NCBI GenBank assembly: GCA_021399445.1
Contig: JAJTUQ010000004.1
Span: 5,518,001-5,582,000 of the forward strand
Length of the DNA: 64,000 bases
Direction: 5' to 3'
Source of the DNA: Xylogone sp. PMI_703
Taxonomy: Eukaryota; Ascomycota; Leotiomycetes
The stretch's first letter is position 1. Every line of letters starts with the position of its first letter. Both the position numbers and the translations under genes were made by a program. Below, in pieces: positions 21,138 to 31,781 of the stretch. Under the pieces are notes generated by a model. It made no database searches, was not told the DNA's origin, and saw only the letters and a list, made by a program, of their open reading frames with translations.

Positions 21138-24100
21138 CTACGCTGTAGCCTCCGTCTCACCGCCACCAACCAATTCCACTACCTTTCCTGTCACTGCAGC
21201 GGGATATCCTCGAGACATCATCTCATTTAGGATCTCACCCGCTTTAGCCCGATCACCGACACCAAGATACGCTCTAACCATTGCTTCGTAGGTGCTGGGC
21301 TCTCTCTTCTCGATGCCCAGACTCTTCCAAATATTTTCTGCTCTAGAAATACCCTCTCTGGCAGCACCAGCGCTGGCCCAGCCGTGAATAAGAGTATTAG
21401 CAATGTATGGAGTCATCTCTACACGGTGAGACTGCATCTGAGCAAGAAGGGAATCGATATTGTTAACGAAAGATGAACTGCTGGAGGAGAATAGGTGATT
21501 GGCAACCATTGCTTCAAAGAGAGCTTGGTATAGGCAAGCTTGCGGACGGATGCTTGGATCAGAGAGGACTGAATCGAAGATTCCTTGTGCGCCCTCCATA
21601 TCTTGCATGACGCAACCCTTCGCATGAATAAGACTAGCGTAGTGAACTGCCTCTGGCGTTTGTCCCGTAGAACGAATCACATCTAGAACTGCCTCAGCAG
21701 CGGGCATGTTGATCGGTTCCAGAGTCGCGTGTGTATCAATAAGGAGCTTGTATGTATGGCTGGTTGGCTGGATTCCCTTCGCAACCATACGCTCATAATA
21801 GGCCAATACCTTCGTCTTATCACGCTTTGTGGTGAGAAAGAATTGCATGAGGCTGTTGTAAGGTGCAGGACGAGCCTTGTAATTGGGCATGGCCTCCATT
21901 TCTTCGAATAATTCCTCGGCAAATTTCTCATCACTTACTCTGCACAAAGCATTCACAATGGTCCCGTACGTAACGGAGGTAGGTCGGATACCAAGGTTAC
22001 GCATCTCACCAAAGTAGAAGAGACAATCATCAATCCGGCGTGCCTTTCCCAGTTTGCCAATAAGAGCATTATATAAGAAGGATGAAGGAGCAACACCTTC
22101 AGACTTAGAGCGATGGAAGATCTTGACAGCTTCAGTTGCTTCATCAAAGGTCTTGGTAGAGGCTTTTAGAGTCGTAATGTAAAGGCCAAAGGTGTTTGCA
22201 GACGGAGCAGCACCAATGGAAAGCAGCTCTTGGTGGTATTGTGCGGCCAGGTTGCGATTGCCAATTGTGAGACATGCTCCCACCATAGCATCAAGAATCG
22301 AAACCCATCCATAACGAACAACAGAGTATTCAGGAAGAAGTGGGATGTCAGATCTTGCCATTCCCAATATATCATTCACAAGATCCATTCGCTCCTCTCT
22401 AGCAGCGGCCGAGATCAACTTAGCATAGGTGATATATCGTGGATGACGTCCAGCACGGCGGATATTCCTGAATCTGTTTAGAGCTTCATTCAGTCTCGAT
22501 CCCTTGCCCTTCCCATTGCTTCTCTCGAGTTCGTCGACAATGAGAGAAGAACCCTTGAAGTCCGTAGATTGAGCGTAAGGATCAAATGTGTCTTCGAAAG
22601 CGGGTGTAGCTACCGGTTGCTGATATGGTGCAGGAGTAAAGCTCTGAGGATAGGCTGAAGGAACAGAAGCCTCTCTCGGGTCCACCACCCCATGGGAGCT
22701 CATAAAGCGATGAATGAATTCAATTCCTTCTTCGATCTCATCCGTAACATGTTGGTCGGCTTCTGGAGCCACTGCTTTAATTCGTCCAAACATCTGTTCA
22801 GCTTCCGCTAAACCCTGCATAACTTGGCCAGACCCAATCATAGCGACAGCAAACATTGAAGTTGGCTCAATGAATGCAGAAGATACAGTAACTTCAGGAC
22901 CACTCAAAATATGCCAGTATCTCTGGGCTGATGCAACGTCACCCTCACGGATGCAAAGTGCCATCAGTGCCATGGCTGGATTAGTTACATCATGGAAAGT
23001 GACAGGAATGCTGTCGAAAGCGGCAAGTGCGGTGTGTCGGTCCCCTTTATCGGCAGCCGCAATCGCTACTTTGCTCATGACAACTGCCTTTGTTGAACCC
23101 TCGAGGTTGTCTGCCCAGTTAAGAGCTTCGACGACATTACCCCGATCGAGCATACCTTGAACAAACCCCTCCTGAATAATAGCCTCATTAAATTTCAATG
23201 CGTTGGGGCCATATTCCTCACCAATCTTGCCGTAAAATTTCAGAGCACCATCGACTTTGTCAGAAGCAATATAGGCCTCAATCACTGCAGCATAAACTCT
23301 GGCATCTTGCCTGTCTTTCAAGGTAAGCTTACCGTTATCATGCGCGACTGCCATTTGCCTATATTCATTGTAGCATTCAACTGCGCTGACGAGATCGCCA
23401 GTCGCAGCGAATCCTTGAATCATGGACGGGAAAGTTGCCGCCAAAGGTACAATTCGGCCACTCTCCATGTGCTCATAAAGTCGGATCATATCAGGAATGC
23501 GACCAGCCTCGGCACACGCAGAGATGAGGTTGTGGTAAGTCTCTGGGGGATACGTGCGATTTTTGTGGTGTGAACTTGAAACGGAAGCGTCAAACAATCG
23601 CACTGCAAGCTCTAGCCGGTCGTCTTCGGCCAGGATGGCCAATTCCAGTTCACTAGAGGCAAACATGAACTTGCCAGGTTCTTCCATGCCTCCATAGCGA
23701 ATTCGCTTCTCCTCGAGCGATTTCTTTTCGCTGGAGACCTCATGTGATCGAGTAGCAAGGAGATTGATCAAGGTATTGTACGAGGCAGTGTTAGGCGACA
23801 CTTTCCGGCGAAGCATATCGGAGTAGACATCAAGAGCCTTGGGAACGACTTGAATTTTCTCAGGAGTCAGATTAATCGCGGCCTCCAACAAGGCGTTGTA
23901 CGCAAGCGGAATTGGCCTGATGCCAGCTACGAGCATTGCCTCGAAGACGGCAGGAATCTCTGCATATCGGCGACCTTCAGAAAGTCGGATGAGATGCTCG
24001 GCATAGCTTTGTGACTGTAACTCTGCAGCTGTGAGAGACTGCAGTGGTCTTTCCTCAGTACTGTCAACAGACTGAGCAGGAGTTTCACTTGCAACATCCG

Positions 24101-24728
24101 TCGGTGTTGGCGCGCGAGAGGCAGCAATGACGCTCAACTCGGTCTCAAAGATCTCTTTCTCAGCCCTTGCTCTAATCTCCTTTTCAATGGCAGCATCAAT
24201 CTTAGCAAGCGCCGCTTCCTCCTCAGCGTCCAGCTGAACTCCCTTGATATCCTCAACAATACTGGATCTCCGTGATCGCTGAGGCGTAGTAGAAGTTGCA
24301 TTTTCCTCGGGTTGCTTTGCCTCAGCACTGCTCTTTCCCTCGGCATCGACATCAATCGAAGTCGGCTTCCACTCTAGTCGCTTTGCAAACTGAAACTGGG
24401 TCCATTCTTTCTCCGATTCTCCCGGTGCATGTTGTTTTCTCCACGCCTCGAAATAGGCATCGAGGCTGCCATCGGTCTTGTCTAGCCGACCATCCTGCAA
24501 TGCAGGCTGGCCAGAAGAACTGGCGCTCGCATGGAAAGCATTCTGGAAGAGATAGCCGGTGTAGTTACTGAGCTTACTCGGGCGACGTTGTGCAAAGCCT
24601 GGGCGGTGCTGCGAGGCGTAGACCTGCGGGTGAGTGGCAGCAACGACAGATTGCGCGTAACCGTGAGTTACGGATTTACTGATACCTTGACGTGCAAGAT
24701 TCGAGTAGAGGTTGGAGTAAATGGGCAT
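21138..24728 (-). CDS. Large mitochondrial pentatricopeptide repeat protein
   Basis: Intronless, 1196 aa. The N-terminus (about 70 residues) is rich in Ser, Ala, Arg, Tyr and Gln with no acidic residue, a plausible mitochondrial targeting sequence. Acidic disordered sequence follows to about residue 230. The rest is built of helical repeats of the PPR type, for example AYNALLEAAINL, SYNTLINLL, TYHNLISACAEAG, LYNALIGKLGKA with VTYGTIVNALC, and PYNSLMQFFL with HTYKLLIDTH. A linker with Pro/Tyr/Gln-rich sequence lies near 690-730. Size and layout resemble Pet309 of yeast and CYA-5 of Neurospora, which bind mitochondrial COX1 mRNA and drive its stability or translation. I consider that the best guess but not proven. 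A PPR protein of this size should bind a specific organellar transcript. Confidence 0.88.
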   Translation of the reverse strand: MPIYSNLYSNLARQGISKSVTHGYAQSVVAATHPQVYASQHRPGFAQRRPSKLSNYTGYLFQNAFHASASSSGQPALQDGRLDKTDGSLDAYFEAWRKQHAPGESEKEWTQFQFAKRLEWKPTSIDVDAEGKSSAEAKQPEENATSTTPQRSRRSSIVEDIKGVQLDAEEEAALAKIDAAIEKEIRARAEKEIFETELSVIAASRAPTPTDVASETPAQSVDSTEERPLQSLTAAELQSQSYAEHLIRLSEGRRYAEIPAVFEAMLVAGIRPIPLAYNALLEAAINLTPEKIQVVPKALDVYSDMLRRKVSPNTASYNTLINLLATRSHEVSSEKKSLEEKRIRYGGMEEPGKFMFASSELELAILAEDDRLELAVRLFDASVSSSHHKNRTYPPETYHNLISACAEAGRIPDMIRLYEHMESGRIVPLAATFPSMIQGFAATGDLVSAVECYNEYRQMAVAHDNGKLTLKDRQDARVYAAVIEAYIASDKVDGALKFYGKIGEEYGPNALKFNEAIIQEGFVQGMLDRGNVVEALNWADNLEGSTKAVVMSKVAIAAADKGDRHTALAAFDSIPVTFHDVTNPAMALMALCIREGDVASAQRYWHILSGPEVTVSSAFIEPTSMFAVAMIGSGQVMQGLAEAEQMFGRIKAVAPEADQHVTDEIEEGIEFIHRFMSSHGVVDPREASVPSAYPQSFTPAPYQQPVATPAFEDTFDPYAQSTDFKGSSLIVDELERSNGKGKGSRLNEALNRFRNIRRAGRHPRYITYAKLISAAAREERMDLVNDILGMARSDIPLLPEYSVVRYGWVSILDAMVGACLTIGNRNLAAQYHQELLSIGAAPSANTFGLYITTLKASTKTFDEATEAVKIFHRSKSEGVAPSSFLYNALIGKLGKARRIDDCLFYFGEMRNLGIRPTSVTYGTIVNALCRVSDEKFAEELFEEMEAMPNYKARPAPYNSLMQFFLTTKRDKTKVLAYYERMVAKGIQPTSHTYKLLIDTHATLEPINMPAAEAVLDVIRSTGQTPEAVHYASLIHAKGCVMQDMEGAQGIFDSVLSDPSIRPQACLYQALFEAMVANHLFSSSSSSFVNNIDSLLAQMQSHRVEMTPYIANTLIHGWASAGAAREGISRAENIWKSLGIEKREPSTYEAMVRAYLGVGDRAKAGEILNEMMSRGYPAAVTGKVVELVGGGETEATA

Positions 24729-27700
24729 TTAGAATGCTGGGGACCTCTCAGAATGGGATGAGAGGAGACTGCCGAAAAATATCAGCCGAAATCGCCCACA
24801 GAGCAGAATAATTTCCACGCCCTCGGATTACTCGGTTTCAGACACAACAAAAAATAGGAGAGAGTGTGAGAGACCAGGACTTACTTAGAATCTCAGAGGA
24901 AGAATGATTGCAGGTTCATTTGACAGCAATGCCGCCAAGTGAACGCGCGCGCTGGAATGAATGGTGGTTCAAAAGATACGTGTGTCCGTTGACTCCAAAA
25001 AAAGGTCAACAGAAGTATTTTGCTTCTTTAAGAAGCAAATGCCGGCTCGTATAAAAAAAATGGTGTATTCAGGAAGGACCAAAGCCCGTGGCAAGGACAG
25101 AAAAGGATGTGAAGAAAGAAAGGTCGAAGCCTGAGTAGGCAGGCAATATGCGCAGGAAAGGATTGGAATTATTAACAGTGTGTGAAAGTGTGGAGGAGGG
25201 ACACAGCTGCCGGTACGGTAATGATGGTGGTCGTTTCTGCCGTCGATCTGCGACGCTGTGCTGATTAGGCAGGGCGGGAATGACGACTGAGTTTCTCGAG
25301 GCAGCGCGGGCACAAGGCTTATCTCCACACTTCGGCGCCGGATGGGAAAGGAAAGGGAAGGCTGGCGCAAGGCAAAGCGGTCAGGTGCAGGCGCACAACG
25401 AAGAAACCACGGGAAGAGGGCGGTTTAATTGGGTCAAGGGCGCAGTCTAAGCTGAAAATTTTACTAGAGAGAGAAGAGCGCTGAGGGCATGAGAAAGGGG
25501 GCCCGCGAGGAACAGAGACGGGCATTGAGGGCATCTGTCAGCGGTCTTTTCGCAGCGACGTAGAGAAAGGACCGGAGACAGCTGGAGGCCAGTTTGCCAG
25601 TGCTGGGGCCCATCGGGAAGAGTCGCCATGCCCTGAGTGAGTCTTTTTTTGCTGCGACGTGCTGAATGGCGAATGGATGGGGCGCTAAGCTGCTCACGTA
25701 CTAGCTCAGCCAGCACGGAGAATCAACGTTGACAGAAAGTTGCTCCGGTTAGCCAATCGGCATGCGGCTTGGCCTCGGCCGAGATTTGGGGATTCCAGAA
25801 GAAGCCTGTGAAGCCTTCTCGAAAACGAATGCGAAAGGCTTGTTGCCTTGTGGCCTTAGAATATTTGGTAAGCCAGATAAACCAGGCACGCGAGGCCGCA
25901 AGCCCAGCCTCGATATTACCAACCTTCCCTAGGATCGCAGCGAGTCAAGCGTATTCTCAAGAGCATCCAGACTCCAGTGATCTCCCTCAGAGGCTCGGTC
26001 TCTTTTGCATGCTCCAGCTTCCGGTTTCTAATCAACATCTTCGGTTCGGTTCCCTTTTCCACCAGTAGAAAGGGAACCACACGTAATGCCCTCAAACTAC
26101 TGTTTTTAGAATCCACAAGCCCTGAGTAGCATCACTGGTAGGATGCCACGGCAAGGCTCGGTGCTGCAGTGCATCAGGAAAACCTGTTGTAGCAACTGCA
26201 ACTCTGTAGATGTTCACCTGCCATGCAGCAGCCTACGATGTGGGCTACTACCGCAGTGCCTCCGGAGGGCAAGCAGCCACATTGACGAGCTCGGTGCGGC
26301 GCATCCAAACGTCCGGCTGACAACTGCAATTACGGTATCAACCGAACCTGTTCCAGTGCGTCCAATATCTCTCCTCTGCGCGAATCTCGATATATTGCAA
26401 GATCTAGGAAGAAGAAATATTACGGAAGAGCTGCATCATCCACCTGCGTAATCAATCAGCCCGTGTCTTCTCCTTCTCCGCAATCTTCCTCCACAAGCCA
26501 CAAATGATGCACTTCTCCAGGTAGAAGGATCAGATATGATAACACACCTGCGTGGGGGAAACTCAGCACCACTTCAGCCTGTGTTCGTACATGGATACGT
26601 GTCCTATTGAGGAAGCTGTCGTCGTCTCACAATTGCAGTTGCTCACATCTCATTTCTCGTAAATTGCGGCTTCCGACACTGGAAGAAGCAAATATCAGGC
26701 CATCCCGTGTGTCAGGATGAGACGAATCTTAGCGTACCAGTACAGAAAATTAAGTTAGACCGGCTGCAAAAGTCCCGCAGCAGAGCGTCTGGCCCATGTA
26801 CCTGTACGTGGGGCAAAGTGTCGTGTCTGACCCGTAAAGGAAATAATGAGTACAAGAGCAGAAAGAGAGACTGAAAACTCTGCGATCCACTGGGGTGACA
26901 AAAAATAGTTATCAAGGGCACAATACAAAGAATCTGGATCAAAAACAGATATAACCTTTATCTGAGTCTGTTGTTGGGTTATATGACACTAGCATCCAGC
27001 CAATTCCTATGCACATAGCTCGCCCTGTAGCCTGCCAAAGTAATACGGGAAGGTTGTGAGAGAGTGCAGACAGTGCGCTTGTATACACCTCTCAACAATT
27101 GAATATTTCAATTCATGAAATATAATTCAAATAAAAATAATTAAACCAAACACCACCTCTGATACACGTTGGGTCAATCTAGGTAGTGAATGCATAATTT
27201 GTCTGGCACGAGGGTAGGTTATGGATATCTCTTGTGGTGAATATTTCCGCGCTAATGACGTACCACACCCACGCCGGAAAAAATCCCAAATTAGACGCAA
27301 TCTAATTAAGTTAGTTTATCTCTAAAAGACGACTAGAGAGCCATTCTTGCCTGAGGCATCAAAGTCTTCGGAGCTCATGGTCCAAGGTCCTCGGCCGGTC
27401 GGATATTTTGTGCGCCTATCTGCGCTTATGACCGCTGTCTTCGGCTTTTAGACATGCATCAGTACGATTCAACACAGTCTGAAACTATGGAGACTATCCC
27501 ACCGAAGAAAGATGCCGTGAAACAAAAGGTAGAGTTTATCAATTTCCTTGTTTTACACGGTTACAGTGGGAGGTGGGGTTGCGGATGAAGCATATTATTA
27601 TTGTACGGAGTTGCTGCATTTTAGATTGACAGATAGGTATGATCATGCGATTATCGTGTGTATTCTCGACACACCCCATATCTCTCCCCCATCTTACCCC

Positions 27701-28378
27701 AGACTTTGTTGTCTCCTATAGTATTGCACTAAGCTATTAGGACCAGTCCTTGTTATTCTATTTATCTCCTTTTTGCCCTGGCAGAGATAAGTAAGAAAGC
27801 CATCATTGCTTTCACCAGCGTATCCGTCAGAAAGACAGCTTAGTATATTACTACTCTTTTCATCTCTTTTTCATGCCGCAGCCTTTAGTTGAATTTGATT
27901 CTTTTGGGTTTACGCTATGTTTTCTCTGTTCTCCCTCTGCTTAGACACAAAGCTGGTTGGTCTAGACTACCACCCTCGACCTAACCATGGCTGGTTCTAG
28001 ATCCAAATATATCTATTCACTCTCTACATTATTACATTTATAATCTACGAGTATAGAATGAATCCAAGGCCTCCTGCTAGTTTAAGCAATGCCTACTCAA
28101 GTGTGGTATTAAACCATTACCTCATTTCCAAACCTAACGAAGGGCCATGGTGAGTGAGTGGATGTTGCAAATCGCTAGCCGGTAAAGCAATGATATATGA
28201 GCTTTTCAGTTATCTAGCATGCTCAATAGGTGGTCAGAATAATAATGATGCTGAAACTCTTTGAGCCTATTGATTTTCTGCGAAATTGTATAGCTTATAT
28301 TTTGGTGACTTCAGTATGAATCATTTGATCACTTGATTGATACCCAGATCTCAAGTCAACGCTATCTAATCCAACCTC
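24729..28378. other. Long gene-poor region (3.65 kb)
   Basis: The longest empty stretch of the window. The first 1 kb upstream of the PPR gene is purine-rich on the plus strand, as expected for a C/T-rich promoter of the minus-strand gene. From about 25,300 to 26,500 the GC content is higher and short ORFs occur on both strands with no protein-like composition. The rest is AT-rich. A tiny possible spliced ORF begins at 27456 but codes for only about 45 residues. No tRNA, repeat or transposon is recognisable. It could host a non-coding RNA or a multi-exon gene that cannot be seen by eye. Confidence 0.35.
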
Positions 28379-29779
28379 TCAATATATAATCCACAGGCTG
28401 ATCTTGCCATCCTTGCTCCCCGCAGCTAACCAATGCGCTCTCTTCGCCGTCTTAATCCTCTCCTCCTTAACCGTTAGCTTACCTAACCTATGCACCAAAC
28501 TTCCTCCCTGATCACTATCCCTAATGTTCTCTTCCGTTTCTGTCTCATCGCCAACGTTTGCAAAAGCTACGGCGTAGCAGCCTTCTTTGTGCCACTTCAA
28601 CACAGCAAGCTCCTTCATTCCCTTGCAGGAATAAACCCGAATCTTTGAATCCCATCCAGCTGTTGCAAATATTTTCCCGTCATTACGGATCTTGAGTCCC
28701 TGTTGCCCAGAATGCTTTGTCTGGATTGTCTTTATTGGTGATGATTCTATATGATGAGTTGTGCCTGCTAACGCAGGAGGCGGTATGGGATGCTTAACAA
28801 TATTAGCATCCGCAGAGGAGGTGAGGTAATAATCTTGCTCGGGAGATACGGAAAGGGACAGGACCGGTTGGGTATGTGCTTCAGAGACGTATGTTGTCTG
28901 CCAACCCTTTGATGTTAGAGATGTAACCGCTGTGTGGCCACTTTCATAGCCCGTTATGACTGTAAGACTGTGGTCCGTTAGACGATATGTAAGCGCAACT
29001 GTCATCACCATCCCTCCTTTTATTGGTTTTGGAGCTGGCACTGTGTGTCTTCTTTCACAGGACGGTAGATAAAATATGTCAACCTTGAAACTGATTAGTT
29101 ATTGATACATATTGAAAGAGCAAGGCTTGCTCACGGTCTCCGAGCCCATGGTATTGGGCACAGCAATTAATAGTTCTTGGCCAACTTCTTCTGAACCTGT
29201 TGGCTTGCTCTCACACTTTGCAAATGAGCAGAAATTCATGGTGTTCACTTCTAGGATGTGAAGGAGCCATGGCTGCGTTCTTGGCTCTGCGGCATGATCG
29301 ACAGGAAGGATGATACTCAGCGACGGTTCGTCTTCTTCTGAGTATTTCCATACGATAAGCTTGTTGTCCTTGCCATGGCTAGAAATCTATTAGATAGGAA
29401 TAATATAGAAGAAATATGGCTTTTCCTTTGTGTGGCTGGGAATTTTGTAACCGATAAATGAATATAAATGGAAGGATTGAGAGAGTGCGTTTATAATAAA
29501 TAGAAAATAAATGGTATTTATGCATTGTTTAAATTGATTCTTGAAGGAAGTAACCCACGTTATAAGCTTATCCTTTCCCCAAGCATCTGCCCCCAAAATG
29601 GCTCCTTCGTGTGCCTTCCATACCGCAACAGGCCGCTTAATTTCCAGGCTCCATATCACGACCCAGCCTTCAGAGTCACCCGTGACAAGCCGGGAGTTAG
29701 ATCTTATAAATTCTGTGGAGTGTATTTGAGCAGCATGGCCTCGGAGAATATATGTTGGCTGGGCTGGGGAGAGAGACAT
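28379..29779 (-). CDS. ASA1: ASTRA-associated protein 1 (WD40)
   Basis: Three exons (29779-29559, 29378-29135, 29083-28379) with introns of 180 and 51 nt. The joins give [11 protein letters not shown] and SETVDIFYLP in frame, for 389 aa in total. WD40 blades are visible: [14 protein letters not shown] with [15 protein letters not shown] (14-45), [75 protein letters not shown] and [15 protein letters not shown] at the C-terminus. The order and sequence fit Asa1, which works with Tel2-Tti1-Tti2 in the ASTRA complex on maturation of PIKK kinases. The first intron is unusually long for this window. The gene stands alone, upstream of a gene-poor region. Confidence 0.88.
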
Positions 29780-31781
29780 TTTCGAGATAGCTTGTTGCGA
29801 GGTACCGCTATGTCAAATGAAGCTTTCTAAGAATTCTTAACCTTTCACGTCTAGTTACCATACCCAGCCAAGATCGAGCAGCTCGTCACACAGTTTTGGC
29901 ACCATGATTCAGCTTAGTCTAGACCCCCATACCCGGTGGCTTCAGTTGGTGAAGTCCTGCTAGACTATGAATATATGGGTGCCTTAGAAAACCAATTTCT
30001 TCAATACAACATCCCCTCCGATCTGGATAAGATAATGACACGTGACATTTAAATTCATCAACATCGGACAAAAGGCAGTATCTTCTTGTGCAGTCTGTAT
30101 TCGGTTTACTCGTACTAGAGTGCCTTTGCACGACGTCATACTGAGGTCCTGAATTTACAGCACCCCGCAATCGGGGTTCTACAGATCGGTTTCAGGGGCG
30201 CCGATTTCATGCGGCCGGCCTTGCGCAGGCACCACAACAAGCCAACATCCGGCCTAGTTCTGGAATCTCAAACATCAAGCACGTTCCTTTGCCGTTGAAC
30301 GTCCGTTGATAGAGACCTCATTCGTCACACTGGGTCTCGTCTCCGGGTACCAACTCATCCGAACAAAAGAGACTCTCGTGGACGGATGCTGTGTCCCCGA
30401 ACCTCATGATGCGGAATTGGCCGTCTAAAGGATTAAACTAAGGTGTTCTGCGATACTAATGATAATAATAGGTCGTGGCATGTCCGGTACACAACTGCCC
30501 TAAAGTAGTCAAGTGTGGCTCTCCTCACGATGGCGCATCTAATGTCGATATCTGATATGGCGGGATTGGAGAGCATTGCATCACAAGCCGCCCCAAGGCC
30601 CACATTCACTTGTGGTAAACTCCGAGCATCGTGTGCAGAAAAGCCATACTTATGCCAAAGGTACAAACTGCATGGTCACGCCCAAGGACTGCGCCTTGAT
30701 GCTCACATCAGATCGGGCTGACGATGACAGCGGAGCGAGCTGATAAGTTAGCGGGCAAACGAGGGACAGTTCCTCAGCCCAGCCACCGCACCGTCAATTC
30801 CTTCCCCTGTGAAACTTGAACATACTCGAGCTCCGCTTCACTTTGCTGCATTTCCATCACACCAGTGTCCTTGGTGAAGCGCGGATAATACAGACCCTGC
30901 ATCAGATCACCCTCGATATTGTTGGTCTTGGGTACTTCGACTTTATTTGTACACAGTGGTGTCTCAGATCTCGAAGCTGGCACATCAGTCTGCGCCCCAG
31001 TCCTACCCACTAAGAGCCACGAAGTTCGCACCAAGATCGCCAATCCAGCCCACAGCCGTCGCTAAGATCTCATTCGGGAACCGCTACCCATTGCGAAGGC
31101 AATTCAAGCCGAACCATTCTTCTAAATACAATCCAAGTGTCTACAGCACCTTAACCTCTAACTACGAACAGTGAGGGGAATTCGCTCGTCTTGCGGCCTC
31201 GAGAGGAAAGAATCAATAGAATATTTTACAATACTGGCTGAATAAACGCGAAACACCTTCCACGTCAGCTTCGGACGATACTGCTTTCTCGCAGCACAGC
31301 CCGCCTGAGGTTCTTCAACATACCCAATTGATAGGAGTAGCACATAGAAAATCTGAGCTGCGCTGCCGGATCAAGGAGTATTGCATGCGAAATTCCTGTC
31401 GCCAGTTGCCATTGAACCTAATTTGGAGACCATTTTCGCCGCTCACTCCGCCGGGCCCTTATAATTCGAGTCAACGGATGTATTGAACGCCAAATGTTGG
31501 ACTGACGACAACGGGATTGATAATTTGTCCCCGGTACAAGGTAGCAAGCCATAACGGCGTAGACTACGAGGAGAGGTATTCCAACCCGTCCGATCTCCAA
31601 CGAGTTGTGTTTACGATCTTTGTTTGTTAATACTAGCTTGAAAGGTAGCTGATTAAACCACAACCGGGTAACCCGCAGTTGGATATCCTCTCGTGTCGAC
31701 TTGCTCGCAACGTAGTCAACCAATCAACGGAAAGACTTGGGGTCCCACATACGCTTATAAGAACATAAGAGCGTCAGTTAG
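29780..31781. promoter_or_regulatory. Long upstream region of ASA1 and the Zn2Cys6 gene
   Basis: About 2 kb between divergent genes. Long regulatory regions are usual for fungal transcription factor genes, so much of this may be promoter and leader of the gene at 31782. A minus-strand ORF of 89 codons (31043-30774) is the only one with somewhat protein-like sequence, and I could not link it to a family. No repeat or RNA gene is visible. Confidence 0.35.

Noticed and set aside
22714..23160. 148-codon ORF on the plus strand
   Set aside because: It is antisense to the PPR gene, whose long uninterrupted frame and repeat motifs are clear.
25447..25716. Overlapping minus-strand ORFs of about 80-90 codons upstream of the PPR gene
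   Set aside because: Two overlapping frames of similar length with unpatterned sequence in a GC-richer spacer; no sign of coding selection.
27456..27640. Possible tiny spliced ORF (about 45 residues) with a GT-AG intron
   Set aside because: Too short to support, with no family resemblance and a sequence without organised features.
30774..31043. 89-codon minus-strand ORF with a somewhat protein-like sequence
   Set aside because: No domain, no second exon found, and it sits in the long upstream region of two genes; kept only as a possibility.
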